Shown: positions 16,427 to 26,494, numbered from the stretch's first letter. The stretch: 64,000 nucleotides of DNA from Microbulbifer donghaiensis (GCF_900129095.1 NZ_FQVA01000001.1:558001-622000), one strand, 5' to 3'. Numbers and translations: made by a program. The notes: generated from the sequence alone by a model not told the origin.

Positions 16427-17773
16427 ATGGATCGTTCAACTTGGGTCGAAAGTGCCATCGCTAACGCGGACACTCTATGGGCTAGATCAAAGTCCAATAT
16501 CATCGGCAACACCTACAGCGATATCCGCGATCAACAAGGCCACCAGTACGTGGACCTGGTTATGGAAGGCGGTGGAATGCTGGGTATCGCGCTGGTGGGT
16601 TATACCTACATTCTGGAAAAGGCCGGTATCCGTTTTCGCAAGATCGCCGGCACCTCGGCCGGGGCGATCAATGCGCTGTTCCTGGCCGCGGCCGGCACTC
16701 CGAGCGAAGTCAAAAGTGAAACACTGCTGACCATCATGTCCAATGCGGACTTTGCCAGTTTCGAGGATGGCAGGGACTTTTCCAGGAAAACCGTCGCGCG
16801 ACTACTCAGTGGCAAGGGCTCCTTCCGCAGCTTCGTACTGCACCCGATAGATGCACTCCGCACACTGAATCACCTGCTCAAATTCAAGGGCCTGAACCCG
16901 GGCAATACCTTCAAGCAGTGGCTAGAGGAGCAACTGAAAGAGCTGGGTATCGAAAACACGGCGCAACTGAACACGCGCATCAACCAGTTTCCAGACCTTG
17001 TCTATCGCGACAGCAGGGACACCCAGGTAGGCAAGGCGGAGGTCGCGCTGGTCGCCGCGGACATCACCACAGAGACCCGGGCGGTTTTTCCACGCAAGGC
17101 GCCGCTCTATTTCGCCAGCCCTGACAGCGTCAATCCGGCGGAATTTGTACGCGCATCCATGTCGGTACCCGGTTTCTTCGAGCCTCATGTCGTCGGGAAA
17201 ATCCCGCAGCTCGATGACGGCGAAGCCGTGGCGGAAAACTGGCGAAAAATCAAAGGGATCAAAGATCCCCGCGCCTATTTCAAGAATGCCTTCCCCGAGG
17301 ACGTCCAGTTTGTCGACGGCGGTATGGTGTCCAATTTTCCCTTCGACATATTCCATAGCCGCAGCGGCACACCCAAGCTGCCAACATTCGGCGTCAAACT
17401 GGAACTGGATCTCTACCAGCCCAAAACCAACAAGCTGGGCCGCTTTACCACGGGCCTGATCAATACCTGCCGCCACATGCTCGACAATCACTTTCGCGCG
17501 ACGCTCAATGCCGAGTACAACGAACTGGTGAAAGAGATTGCCATCACGCCGCTGGCGAACGGCGAGCGGCCCCACTGGCTCAACTTCTCCATGCCGGATC
17601 GCCATTGCGAACACCTGTTCCTCTGCGGCGCCGAGGCGGCCATCGACTTCCTGCGTACAGACCCGGACGATCCGGAGCAGGGATTCAATTGGGCCGAATA
17701 CCTGCAGATCCGCCAGTCGCAATCGATCCCGTCGGTGGAGCACAGAGCGGTAGTCGAGGAGCCGGGACACTAG
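16427..17773 (+). CDS. Patatin-like phospholipase
   Basis: 448 residues. The patatin fold shows the oxyanion loop EGGGMLG (47-53), the nucleophile elbow GTSAG (75-79, Ser77) and the dyad Asp in DGG (297-299). It should hydrolyse ester bonds of phospholipids or other lipids. No signal peptide is evident, so it is cytoplasmic unless secreted by another route. The ATG has AAGGAG nine bases upstream. It stands alone, with 281 bp before and 166 bp after, and is larger than minimal patatins (about 300 residues). The extra sequence lies between the two catalytic motifs and at the C-terminus. The physiological lipid is unknown. Confidence 0.9.
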   Translation: MDRSTWVESAIANADTLWARSKSNIIGNTYSDIRDQQGHQYVDLVMEGGGMLGIALVGYTYILEKAGIRFRKIAGTSAGAINALFLAAAGTPSEVKSETLLTIMSNADFASFEDGRDFSRKTVARLLSGKGSFRSFVLHPIDALRTLNHLLKFKGLNPGNTFKQWLEEQLKELGIENTAQLNTRINQFPDLVYRDSRDTQVGKAEVALVAADITTETRAVFPRKAPLYFASPDSVNPAEFVRASMSVPGFFEPHVVGKIPQLDDGEAVAENWRKIKGIKDPRAYFKNAFPEDVQFVDGGMVSNFPFDIFHSRSGTPKLPTFGVKLELDLYQPKTNKLGRFTTGLINTCRHMLDNHFRATLNAEYNELVKEIAITPLANGERPHWLNFSMPDRHCEHLFLCGAEAAIDFLRTDPDDPEQGFNWAEYLQIRQSQSIPSVEHRAVVEEPGH

Positions 17774-17939
17774 CGCCCCGCGACCGGCGCCAGTTCTTCA
17801 CCGGCCCCGTATCGTGCGGGGTCCAGCTCGCCGGCCAACGGCACGCGGGACTGGCCGCCGATTAAACTTCTTCCCTGCCATCTTCACTAGAATTAGGGCA
17901 TAGCGATACGAACCACAGGCGCCACCGGACACGGAATCA

Positions 17940-19247
17940 ATGCAAGACGCCCCCTCGGCCAGCGCTGCGGGTGGAATTCCCGACCCCTTGCAAGTCTTTA
18001 TCGACCCGGAAAGTGTCGTCGCCCTCACTATCGCCCTGGGATTGGGTCTGCTGATCGGCCTGCAGCGCGAACGCACCGCTGATCGCCTCGGCGGTATCCG
18101 CACCTACCCACTCATCGCGATTTTTGGCGCCCTGACCGCGCGCATCAGTGAACTGCACGACACCTACTGGATCATGGCCGCGGGACTGCTGTGCATGACG
18201 GTGCTGATCGTGATCGGCAACCTGGAACGGCTGCGCGGCGAGCAGGAGAGCAGCGGTATCACGACGGAAGTATCGGCACTGCTGATGTACCTGCTGGGCG
18301 CTTTCCTGGTTTTGGGCGAAAAGTCCGTGGCCGTCGCGGTAGGTGGTACCGTCGCGGTGCTGCTGCACCTGAAGCCCAGCATGCACAAATTTGCCCAGCG
18401 GCTGCCCGAGCAGGATCTCCGCGCAATCATGCAGTTTGCCCTGATCTCCCTGATCATACTGCCGGTGCTGCCCAACCGCACCTTTGGTCCCTACGACGTC
18501 CTCAATCCGTTCAAGATCTGGCTGCTGGTGGTACTGATCGTCGGCATCGGTCTCGGCGGCTATGGCGCGTATAAACTTGTGGGGGCGCGTGCGGGCACCC
18601 TGCTCAGTGGCCTGATCGGCGGACTGATCTCTTCTACCGCGACCACCGTGAGTTATGCGCGCCGCGCCAGGGTCGAGAGAAGTGTCGCCGGTATAGCGGC
18701 GCTGGTGATCCTGATTGCTTCCACCAGTATGTTTATTCGCATGTTTGTGGAAATCTCCGTGGTGGCGCCACGCATACTGCCGCAACTGCTGCCGCCGCTG
18801 ATCACGCTGCTGCTGGTAAGTGCACTGACCTGTGCCATCGGCTATCGCTTCTTCGAGCACCGGCGGAATGAGATGCCGGAACAGAGTAACCCGGCCGAGC
18901 TGATGCCCGCACTGGTGTTTGCCGCGCTCTATGCGGTGATCCTGGTGGCGATCGCTGCCGCCCGCGAATACTTCGGCAACCGCGGCATTTATGTGGTCGC
19001 GCTGATCTCCGGGTTTACCGATGTAGATGCAATCACCCTGTCCACGGCCAACCTCGCGGGCAACGGCGTGCTCCCCCCGCCAACGGCATGGCGCGCCATG
19101 GTTATCGCCACCCTCGCCAATATGCTGTTCAAGGCCGGCGTGGCCGGCGTACTCGGTGGCCGTACGCTGCTCCGCCACCTGGCAATCCTGTTTGCCGTAC
19201 CCCTTGTTGCCGGAATAGCGGTAGTCGCGTTCTGGCCAGACCAGTAG
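17940..19247 (+). CDS. MgtC/SapB and DUF4010 domain membrane protein
   Basis: 435 residues with about 14 hydrophobic segments. The N-terminal part (about 25-160) is MgtC/SapB-like: ALGLGLLIGLQRER followed by GGIRTYPLIAIFGAL. The C-terminal part (about 190-430) is DUF4010-like, with LIGGLISSTATTVSYARRAR and VALISGFTDVDAITLS. Proteins of this two-domain kind are inner-membrane proteins of unclear function; MgtC itself affects virulence and Mg2+ adaptation. The ribosome-binding site is weak. No partner gene is evident, since the upstream and downstream genes are separated by more than 160 bp. Function beyond the family is not claimed. Confidence 0.88.
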   Translation: MQDAPSASAAGGIPDPLQVFIDPESVVALTIALGLGLLIGLQRERTADRLGGIRTYPLIAIFGALTARISELHDTYWIMAAGLLCMTVLIVIGNLERLRGEQESSGITTEVSALLMYLLGAFLVLGEKSVAVAVGGTVAVLLHLKPSMHKFAQRLPEQDLRAIMQFALISLIILPVLPNRTFGPYDVLNPFKIWLLVVLIVGIGLGGYGAYKLVGARAGTLLSGLIGGLISSTATTVSYARRARVERSVAGIAALVILIASTSMFIRMFVEISVVAPRILPQLLPPLITLLLVSALTCAIGYRFFEHRRNEMPEQSNPAELMPALVFAALYAVILVAIAAAREYFGNRGIYVVALISGFTDVDAITLSTANLAGNGVLPPPTAWRAMVIATLANMLFKAGVAGVLGGRTLLRHLAILFAVPLVAGIAVVAFWPDQ

Positions 19248-19441
19248 CGCGTCAGCAGGCTGCAGATCCGTCCGCCGGTTTCGCGGATACCCCAGTAATG
19301 ACGAGCGTATAAAATCGAATAATTTCGCTCAAGCTGCTTTGCCGCTCTCGAAGTCCAGCAAAGCCAGAGCGTGCCGGCACCGATATACTCCACCGCGACA
19401 TTGCGCTATAAAAGACGTCCCTCCAGACAAACGGATTTGCG

Positions 19442-20401
19442 ATGTACTCGATCAAGAAATTCAGTCTCTACCTCCCGCTGGCGACCTTGCTGCTGTCCGC
19501 ACCATTTATCCATGCCGGTGAACTGCAGGCACTGCGGGAAAAAAATTGGAATCACGGCTCGGAAGATTGTGAAATCAATCGCGACCCACCGATAGAGATT
19601 TACCAGCACGACCCCGACACTTTTATCCTGCGCCAGAACCGCTGCCTCAATCACGAAGCGCCTTTTATCTACGCGCTGTTCGGCGAAGAAATTCTGTTCC
19701 TGCAGGACACCGGTGCCACTGCCGACGCCGAACAGTTTCCACTCTATGAGACAGTGCGATCGCTGATCGAGCGACGCAAGGCCGCAGGCCGGGGCGAGCC
19801 GCAGGAATTGCTGGTGACCCATTCCCACGGACACAGGGATCACAAGGCAGCCGACGGCCAGTTCCTCGACAAGCCTGGCGTGACCCTGGTGGCAGCCGAA
19901 CTGGGCGCAGTTCGCGAATACTTCGCGCTCAGTGACTGGCCCAATGGCTCTAGCCAGCTGGATCTGGGCGGGCGCGAACTGACCATTCTCCCGACGCCCG
20001 GCCACCACGCGCAAAGTATTGCCGTCTACGATTCGCACACCGAGTGGCTGCTGACGGGCGATACCTTTTATCCCGGCCGGCTGTATATCGACGACTGGGA
20101 TGCCTACCGAGCCAGTATCGAGCGCCTGCTGAACTTTTGTCAGGACAACCCGGTAGCAGCGCTGCTGGGAACCCATATCGAAATGTCCAGCACACCCGGC
20201 CGCGACTATTCCAGAGGCAGTAGCTTCCAGCCGGATGAAGCCCCGCTGCCACTCGCAGTTGCCGATCTGCAACTGCTGCATAACGAGCTGCAGGCGCTGG
20301 GTACAGAGCCGAAGCGCAAGGTACTGGATAACTTCATCATTCAACCGAAAACCCGATTCGAAAGGTTCCTCGGCTGGGGGCTAAAGAAACTGGGGCTCTG
20401 A
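19442..20401 (+). CDS. Exported metallo-beta-lactamase-fold hydrolase
   Basis: 319 residues. An N-terminal signal peptide (about 1-25, LPLATLLLSAPFIHA) suggests periplasmic export. The metal motif THSHGHRDH (126-134) and a later TPGHHAQS and LTGDTFYP fit the HxHxDH...H...D pattern of the metallo-beta-lactamase superfamily. The length and lack of resistance-enzyme features suggest a general hydrolase and not an antibiotic beta-lactamase. The C-terminus is basic. It stands between the MgtC-like gene and an SDR gene, with no clear operon. The substrate is unknown. Confidence 0.85.
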   Translation: MYSIKKFSLYLPLATLLLSAPFIHAGELQALREKNWNHGSEDCEINRDPPIEIYQHDPDTFILRQNRCLNHEAPFIYALFGEEILFLQDTGATADAEQFPLYETVRSLIERRKAAGRGEPQELLVTHSHGHRDHKAADGQFLDKPGVTLVAAELGAVREYFALSDWPNGSSQLDLGGRELTILPTPGHHAQSIAVYDSHTEWLLTGDTFYPGRLYIDDWDAYRASIERLLNFCQDNPVAALLGTHIEMSSTPGRDYSRGSSFQPDEAPLPLAVADLQLLHNELQALGTEPKRKVLDNFIIQPKTRFERFLGWGLKKLGL

Positions 20402-20532
20402 GCCGCACAACTGGCAGAGCCAGCCATGACACGCGTCTGTGACTGTGGTTGCTTGATTTTGAATCGATAAACTGCGGATACTGTCCTCCAGCCACTGTGG
20501 CTGCCTGCAAGAACGCACACAGGACAACAATA

Positions 20533-21354
20533 ATGAAGCTCTGGACTCACGCCGTGATCTCAGGTGCCGGCAGCGGTATCGGGCTCGGCATTGCCACTCG
20601 CCTGCTGCGCCGCGGGAGCAAAGTCAGCGTGCTCGATCTGCAGCTCAGTGAAGGGAGCGCGGCCGCGCTCGATTGCGCGGCCGAAAAAGGGACTGGCGAG
20701 TGGCAGTTCCTGCGCATCGATATTACCGATGCCGCGCAAGTGCACGGCGCGGTCGCCGAGGCCGTGCGTCAATTTGGACCGCCGGAGCTGGCCCTGAATT
20801 CCGCCGGGATTATTATCAACAAGGCATTCACGAATCTGACGGCGACGGAATTCCAGCAGGTAGTGAATGTAAACCTGAACGGCAGTTTCAACTTTGCCAG
20901 TGCTGCCTTGCCCCATATGCGTGCCGGGGCGCGCCTCGCCCTGATCGCCTCAATGGCCGGCCTGACCAGCAACTATGGCTACGCCGCCTATGGCACCTCC
21001 AAGTTCGGCGTTGTCGGTCTCGCCACTACACTGCGCTTTGAGTGCGAGCCGCTTGGTATCGGCGTCAGCTGCATCTGCCCCGGTGAAGTGCGCACGCCGA
21101 TGGTTGCCGGAGAGAACGCGACGGGAAACCCCATTTCGCTGGAACTGAAAAAACTCGCGGGCTCACTCGACGTGGATAGCGCCTGTGACACGATTCTCGC
21201 CGGACTGGATGCCGGCCGCTGGCAAATCATCCCCGGTATGCGCAGTAAACTCACCGCACTGGTCAGCCGCCATTGCCCGAATGTCTTTTACCGCCTATGC
21301 TGCCGCCTGCTACAGCAGGTCATGCAGAGACAGAAGCCCCTCAACGCGGAATAG
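20533..21354 (+). CDS. Short-chain dehydrogenase/reductase
   Basis: 273 residues: GAGSGIG (11-17), NSAG (89-92), catalytic Ser near 140, and YGTSK with Tyr153 and Lys157. This is a complete classical SDR, NAD(P)-dependent, acting on an alcohol or ketone. It resembles the SDR at 48613 in length, in ICPGEVRTPM versus VCPGEIQTPM, and in the C-terminal ITPG/IIPG region, so the two are probably paralogues. The ATG follows ACAGGACAACAATA. An extension upstream is possible but covers the ribosome-binding site. It is monocistronic by spacing. The substrate is unknown. Confidence 0.88.
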   Translation: MKLWTHAVISGAGSGIGLGIATRLLRRGSKVSVLDLQLSEGSAAALDCAAEKGTGEWQFLRIDITDAAQVHGAVAEAVRQFGPPELALNSAGIIINKAFTNLTATEFQQVVNVNLNGSFNFASAALPHMRAGARLALIASMAGLTSNYGYAAYGTSKFGVVGLATTLRFECEPLGIGVSCICPGEVRTPMVAGENATGNPISLELKKLAGSLDVDSACDTILAGLDAGRWQIIPGMRSKLTALVSRHCPNVFYRLCCRLLQQVMQRQKPLNAE

Positions 21355-21804
21355 CGCCCTCGGTATTCGTCCATGTGCAGTGGCCGACGGCCATTCTTAT
21401 TTCGCTGCCCTCCACTATTGGCAGTCGCCCGGCGCGCTGACACCCGTTTAAATTGAGCCAGCGAACAGGATTTAGGCCCGTCATTACACCTATTTTCAGC
21501 GAATTATTCCAAACTCGTTCCGAGTTTACGTCCCCGTCACAGAATACGCGCGCCCCACCCCGGTGACGCTTGAATCTACTGATCGATGCGATAGTATCCA
21601 AGACGCACAAATGGCGTCCTTCTCTCGAGGTGACAGTCAAGAAATATAAAGGCTCTGCAAGGAACAGCGCTACCCGCCCCTGTTACTCCCGGCGGACGAT
21701 AGTGTTCGACATTCCGCTAGCGACCGGGAAGCAGCCTGGCGATGGCTTCGGAATTTCGCACTGCCCTGCCATTGCAGAACAAACACAAAGCATTCGGAGA
21801 CGTT
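21355..21804. other. 450-bp gene-free stretch before the M3 peptidase
   Basis: No reading frame with coding character was found. A promoter candidate sits at 21570-21597. The rest shows no clear repeat. Confidence 0.5.
21570..21597 (+). promoter_or_regulatory. Candidate sigma-70 promoter for the M3 peptidase
   Basis: TTGAAT (21570-21575), a 16-bp spacer and TAGTAT (21592-21597) point toward the peptidase, leaving a leader of about 200 nt. Confidence 0.4.
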
Positions 21805-23970
21805 ATGCGCAAATCCTTACTCGCTACCGCTATCGGCGCCAGCCTCGTCTTGGCTGCCTGCTCAGACGGAAAACCCAACAACTCCCAGGCGCTCGCCGAA
21901 AAGACGCCGACAACCAGTGCCGAGAGCATGGATACAAAAGACGTCTCCTCCGCTAACCCGCTGCTCCAGGCGAGCCCGCTTCAGGACCAGGCGCCGCAAT
22001 TCGACAAAATCAAAGTCGGACATTTCCGCCCGGCATTCAACAGTGGCTTTGAACAGCATCGGGATCAGATCAGCGCGATCGCCGACAACGCCGAACCCGC
22101 CACCTTTGACAATACCATCGTGGCCATGGAAAAAAGCGGTGAGCTGCTGTCGCGGGTTGCCCGTGTTTTCTTTAGCCTCGCCAGCCTGAACTCCGACGAC
22201 GAAATCCAGGAAATTCAGGCAGAGGTTGCTCCGCAGCTGTCTGAGCACAACGACAATATCTATCTAAACCCGACGCTATTTGCCCGCGTTGACAGCATCC
22301 ATCAGCACAAGTCCGAACTGAGCGCGGAAGACCAGCGACTGGTAGATTTCTATTACGATCAGTTTGTTCGCGCCGGTGCCAAGCTGTCTGAACAGGACAA
22401 AGCGCAGGTTCGCACGATCAATACCGAACTGGCGAAACTCTCCACCGAGTTCAATAACAACATCCTCGATTCGTTCAAGAATGATGTGATTCTGGTGGCG
22501 GACAAAGAGGAGCTCGACGGCCTGTCCGAAGATCAGATCGCGTCGCTGGCGGCGGCCGCCGAGGGCGCCGGTAAAGAGGGATACATGATCTCCCTCGTCA
22601 ACACCACCCGCAACCCCATTCTGGGCAGCCTGAAAAATCGCGAGTTGCGCCAGAAGATCTGGGAGAGCTCCGCCAACCGCGCCGCCGATAACAACGGCCC
22701 GCTGCTCGTCCGCATGGCGGAACTCAGAGCGGACAAGGCCAAGCTCCTCGGTTACGCAGACTGGGCTTCTTACGTTACCGCCGATCAAATGGCCAAAACC
22801 CCACAGGCGGTATTCAAGATACTCGACGATCTGGCCCCCAAAGCCGTAGCCAAGGCCAAAGCTGAGGCGGCTGATATCCAGGCAATTATCGAGCAGGAAG
22901 GCGGCGACTTTTCACTGCAGCCGTGGGACTGGGCCTTCTACGCAGAGAAAGTGCGTGCAGCCAAGTACGACCTGGACGAGAGCGAAGTCAAACCCTACTT
23001 CGAATTCAACCGTGTCCTGGACGACGGCCTGTTCTTTGCCATGCAGCACCTGTACGGCATCACCGTCAAGGCGCGCAGCGACCTGCCGGTGTGGAACCCC
23101 GACGTAAAGGCCTACGAAATCTTCAACGCGGACGGCAGCTCCGTGGGCCTGTTCTACCTCGACCCCTATGCCCGCGAAGGCAAGAGCGGTGGCGCCTGGA
23201 TGGACGAGTACGTCACCCAGAGCCATCTGCTGGGCAACAAGCCGGTGGTATACAACGCGCTGAACATCCCGAAACCTGCGCAGGGACAACCGACGCTGAT
23301 GACCTTCGATGAAGTCAGCACCATGTTCCACGAGTTCGGCCACGCCGTACACGGCCTGTTCTCCCAGGTGAAATACCCGAGCCTGGCCGGCACTGCCACC
23401 GCCCGCGATTTCGTCGAGTTCCCATCGCAGTTCCACGAAGACTGGAGTATCGAAGCCGCGGTAATTGCCAATTACGCCAAGCACTACGAAACCGGCGAGG
23501 CGATCCCGCAGGCACTGCTGGACAAGATTCTGAAGGCGCACAAATTCAACCAGGGATTCGACACCACGGAATACCTGGCCTCGGCGCTGCTGGACATGGA
23601 ATGGCACAGCATCCCGGCCGGCACCAAGATCGAAGACTTCAATGCATTCGAGAAGCAGGCGCTGGCCAAGCACGGCATTGACTACGCGCCGGTACCGCCG
23701 CGCTACAAGTCTGCCTACTTCAGCCACATTTTCGCCGGTGGTTACTCCTCCGGTTACTACGCCTATCTGTGGACGGAAGTATTCGCGGCTGATGCCTTCG
23801 CCTACCTGCAGGAGAAAGGCGGCCTGAACCGCAAGAACGGTGACAGCTACCGCAAACACATCCTGTCCATGGGCAACAGCCAGGATCTGATGGAAGACTA
23901 CCTGCAGTTCCGCGGCCAGGAACCCAGCGTCGACGCCCTACTGGTCCGTCGCGGTCTGCTGACCAAGTAA
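21805..23970 (+). CDS. dcp: M3-family metallopeptidase lipoprotein (dipeptidyl carboxypeptidase type)
   Basis: 721 residues. The N-terminus is a lipoprotein signal with LAAC (Cys about 19), so the mature enzyme is probably anchored in the outer membrane facing the periplasm. The zinc site HEFGH is at 509-513 within TMFHEFGHAVHG, and further downstream the FVEFPSQFHEDW block supplies another ligand Glu. These and the C-terminal FSHIFAGGYSSGYYAYLWTEVF block match the Dcp branch of family M3, which removes C-terminal dipeptides. The start at 21805 is chosen for the signal peptide and CGGAGA upstream. E. coli Dcp is not lipidated, so the lipobox is noteworthy. Substrate peptides in the periplasm are likely nutritional. 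Confidence 0.92.
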   Translation: MRKSLLATAIGASLVLAACSDGKPNNSQALAEKTPTTSAESMDTKDVSSANPLLQASPLQDQAPQFDKIKVGHFRPAFNSGFEQHRDQISAIADNAEPATFDNTIVAMEKSGELLSRVARVFFSLASLNSDDEIQEIQAEVAPQLSEHNDNIYLNPTLFARVDSIHQHKSELSAEDQRLVDFYYDQFVRAGAKLSEQDKAQVRTINTELAKLSTEFNNNILDSFKNDVILVADKEELDGLSEDQIASLAAAAEGAGKEGYMISLVNTTRNPILGSLKNRELRQKIWESSANRAADNNGPLLVRMAELRADKAKLLGYADWASYVTADQMAKTPQAVFKILDDLAPKAVAKAKAEAADIQAIIEQEGGDFSLQPWDWAFYAEKVRAAKYDLDESEVKPYFEFNRVLDDGLFFAMQHLYGITVKARSDLPVWNPDVKAYEIFNADGSSVGLFYLDPYAREGKSGGAWMDEYVTQSHLLGNKPVVYNALNIPKPAQGQPTLMTFDEVSTMFHEFGHAVHGLFSQVKYPSLAGTATARDFVEFPSQFHEDWSIEAAVIANYAKHYETGEAIPQALLDKILKAHKFNQGFDTTEYLASALLDMEWHSIPAGTKIEDFNAFEKQALAKHGIDYAPVPPRYKSAYFSHIFAGGYSSGYYAYLWTEVFAADAFAYLQEKGGLNRKNGDSYRKHILSMGNSQDLMEDYLQFRGQEPSVDALLVRRGLLTK

Positions 23971-24290
23971 GCCCTGTATTCAACGGCTCTTGAAAGAGAG
24001 CGGTTGAATCATTGCCACGTTTCTCTGCGGAGAGAATCCTGGGTTCTCGCCGCAGAGAAACTGTTCGGGGGATTTATTTCTGCCCCGCCTCAGCCGCCGA
24101 CGACTTTCGGCACTTCCTCGCGGGAACCTTATCCTCGAAACCCACCCCTTGTGAACCTGGCTCACACCTGAGCCCCCTTTCGGGCTCGCAAATTTCATTT
24201 GATTAACCCGCACGCTTCTGCGCCCTGTTGCGAGTATCGACTATGCTGACGTGATCATCAGTTGACGATCAGACAGGGAATAAGCAAACC
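23971..24290. other. 320-bp structured intergenic region
   Basis: No gene seen. It contains an imperfect hairpin at 23981-24006, a long hairpin at 24019-24061 and a small GAGCCC/GGGCTC hairpin near 24173-24188. Confidence 0.6.
24019..24061. terminator. Long hairpin after the M3 peptidase gene
   Basis: A perfect 12-bp outer stem (GTTTCTCTGCGG with CCGCAGAGAAAC) continues as GAGAA/TTCTC around a 7-nt loop, with one mismatch. No T-run follows directly, so it may be a transcript-end stabiliser and not a simple terminator. Confidence 0.5.
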
Positions 24291-24578
24291 ATGTACGCGC
24301 GCATCACCACCTACAAAGTCAAACCGGCCGACTATGAAACTATCGATAAGAGAATCGAGGTGTTGACGCCCGAAATCATGTCGATTCCCGGGCTGAAGCA
24401 ATGGATCAGCTGCGGAGATGAAAATGGTGAACGGGTGATTATCGGTATCTACAAGAGCAAGGAAGACGCCGAGCAGGCTACCAGTAAGGTCAAAGAATTA
24501 TTCGCCAAATTCGAAGAATTTTACGATGTGGCGCCCACACCGCACGGCTATGAAGTGCTGCGCCTGGAGTCCAACTAG
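24291..24578 (+). CDS. Small ABM-like dimeric alpha/beta-barrel protein
   Basis: 95 residues. The pattern (MYARITTYKVKPADYETI, then a helix, ISCGDENGERVIIGIYKSKEDAEQA, then a helix) resembles antibiotic-biosynthesis monooxygenase (ABM)/ferredoxin-like dimeric barrels. No catalytic residues can be assigned; family members range from haem-degrading enzymes to stress proteins. The start ATG has ACAGGGAA 11 bases upstream. The last codons and stop (TAG, 24576-24578) lie at the edge of the MITE-like element at 24575-24738, so the present C-terminus may have been set by its insertion. No operon partner. Confidence 0.75.
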   Translation: MYARITTYKVKPADYETIDKRIEVLTPEIMSIPGLKQWISCGDENGERVIIGIYKSKEDAEQATSKVKELFAKFEEFYDVAPTPHGYEVLRLESN

Positions 24579-24738
24579 TGGTCCAAGCGGTAAATTCTGT
24601 AACCGATCTCTTCATCACAAGCCCCAGTGCTGCGTTGAAAAAGCTTGAATTAGCCCTGCTAGTCCTGCGCTTTTTCGCCTTGCCCTGGAGCCTGCGGCTG
24701 GGAGCTTTAGTTACCGAATTTACCGCTTGATCCACTAG
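24575..24738. mobile_element. MITE-like element with terminal inverted repeats
   Basis: The first 29 bases (24575-24603) and the last 29 (24710-24738) are inverted repeats, identical at 26 of 29 positions. Both ends begin with CTAG. The 106-bp interior has no coding capacity but contains inverted GAAAAAGC/GCTTTTTC segments, so the whole unit could fold. Size and structure fit a non-autonomous transposable element or a large intergenic palindrome. No flanking duplication beyond the palindromic CTAG is evident, and no transposase is in the window. Confidence 0.6.
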
Positions 24739-24814
24739 CCGCCTTGAGGCGCTCGCAAAGTACGGCCGGCACAACGGCTGAACTGCTGTTGCACCGACGC
24801 ACATTTTTAATCGA

Positions 24815-26494
24815 TTAGAACGCCCGCCGGCGGTAGTGGCGGTAATTCGGGGTCCAGAAATTGCGCTCGATCGCGCGCTCCAGTTTTTCTTCATCCACCA
24901 CCGGCGCCACGCCATCTTCCTGTGCCTGTCGGCCCACGGCCATGGCAATGTGTTTGCTGACGTCGCGGATCTCGGCGAGTAGCGGCAGCATGGCGCCCTT
25001 GCCGGCTTTCACCACCGGCGCCTGCTCGGCCAGCGCGTTGGAAGCCGCCATCAGCATGTTGTCGGTGACACGGGTTGCGGCGGCGGCGATAACGCCTAGA
25101 CCAATACCGGGGAAGATGTAGACATTGTTGCACTGGGCAATCGGGTAGCGCTTGCCCCCGAGTTCCACTGGCTCGAACGGACTGCCCGTGGCCACCAGCG
25201 CCTCGCCGTTGGTCCAGGTCAGGATCTCCTCCGGGGTCGCCTCGGCGCGGGATGTCGGATTCGACAGCGGCATCACCAGCGGCCGCTTACAGCCCTCGTG
25301 CAATGCCTCGATCACCGGCTGGGTGAACAGGCCGCCCTGCCCGGAGACGCCGATCAGGATGGTCGGCTTCACCTTTTCGATCAGCTGTTGCAGGCCCCAG
25401 TCGGCCACCCCTTTCAGCTTGGCCGGGTCCTGGGCCAGGCGCGCCTGGAAGTCGAGCAGGTTCTTCATGTCGCTGGTGATCAGGCCGTAACGATCGAACA
25501 TGAACAGGTGGCGGCGCGCGTCGGCGTCACTCAGGCCATCGTTCACCATCGCCATCACGATTTGCTCGGCGATACCACAGCCTGCAGAACCGGCGCCCAC
25601 CACCAGCACGCGCTGATCGCGCAGCGACTCGTTCCTGGCCTTGCACGCCGCGAGGATAGTGCCGAGCGCTACCGCGGCGGTGCCCTGGATGTCGTCGTTG
25701 AAACAGCAGATCTCGTCGCGGTAGCGGGTGAGCAGCGGCATGGCGTTGGTCTGGGCGAAGTCCTCGAACTGTACCAGCACCTTCGGCCAGCGGCGTTTCA
25801 CCGCCGCGATAAACTCGGCCACGAACTCGTCGTACTCCTCCTGGGAGATACGCTCGTGGCGCCAGCCCATATACATGGGGTCGTTCAGCAGCGTGCGGTT
25901 GTTGGTACCGACATCCAACATCACCGGCAGCGTGTTTGCCGGACTGATACCGCCACAGGCGGTATACAGAGACAGCTTGCCGATGGGTATGCCCATGCCG
26001 CCAATACCCTGATCGCCGAGACCGAGGATGCGCTCGCCATCGGTGACGACTATCACCTTGACGTTTTCCTTGGTGGCACTGCGCAGAATATCGTCCATGT
26101 AGGCGCGGTCCGGATAGGACACGAACAGACCGCGGTGGTTGCGGTAGATGTTGGAAAATTCCTCGCAGGCGGCACCCACGGTGGGCGTGTAGATGATCGG
26201 CAGTATCTCCTCGATGTGCTGCTCGATCAGGTGGAAAAACAGCGTTTCGTTGTCGTCCTGAATCGCGCGCAGATAGACGTGGCGTTCCAGGTCGGTGCGG
26301 CACTGCTCGTACTGCTGGTAGGCGCGGCGGGTCTGCTCTTCGATGGACTCGACGTTATTTGGCAGCAGCCCGACCAGGTTGAATTCGATACGCTCTTTCA
26401 GGGTAAAGGCGCTGCCCTTGTTCAGCAGCGGCATTTCCAGCAGCGAGGGGCCGGCGTGGGGAATATACAGTGGACGCTTGTCTTTATTGCTCAT
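24815..26494 (-). CDS. maeA: NAD-dependent malic enzyme
   Basis: 559 residues, matching the length of the SfcA/MaeA type. It contains the malic signature [19 protein letters not shown], the dinucleotide motif [15 protein letters not shown], the conserved [20 protein letters not shown] region and [19 protein letters not shown]. It oxidatively decarboxylates malate to pyruvate and CO2 in the cytoplasm, feeding gluconeogenic growth on acids and acyl-CoA products. The ATG at 26494 ([12 protein letters not shown]) is preferred to an upstream start 15 codons earlier because the family begins near here. It is on the same strand as the cation transporter, 165 bp downstream of it. NAD preference is inferred from the family. 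Confidence 0.93.
   Translation of the reverse strand: MSNKDKRPLYIPHAGPSLLEMPLLNKGSAFTLKERIEFNLVGLLPNNVESIEEQTRRAYQQYEQCRTDLERHVYLRAIQDDNETLFFHLIEQHIEEILPIIYTPTVGAACEEFSNIYRNHRGLFVSYPDRAYMDDILRSATKENVKVIVVTDGERILGLGDQGIGGMGIPIGKLSLYTACGGISPANTLPVMLDVGTNNRTLLNDPMYMGWRHERISQEEYDEFVAEFIAAVKRRWPKVLVQFEDFAQTNAMPLLTRYRDEICCFNDDIQGTAAVALGTILAACKARNESLRDQRVLVVGAGSAGCGIAEQIVMAMVNDGLSDADARRHLFMFDRYGLITSDMKNLLDFQARLAQDPAKLKGVADWGLQQLIEKVKPTILIGVSGQGGLFTQPVIEALHEGCKRPLVMPLSNPTSRAEATPEEILTWTNGEALVATGSPFEPVELGGKRYPIAQCNNVYIFPGIGLGVIAAAATRVTDNMLMAASNALAEQAPVVKAGKGAMLPLLAEIRDVSKHIAMAVGRQAQEDGVAPVVDEEKLERAIERNFWTPNYRHYRRRAF

Noticed and set aside
17937..19178. Open frame of 413 codons antisense to the MgtC-like gene
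   Set aside because: Composition rich in Gln, His, Arg and Gly with no hydrophobic core or motif; the plus strand encodes a coherent membrane protein.
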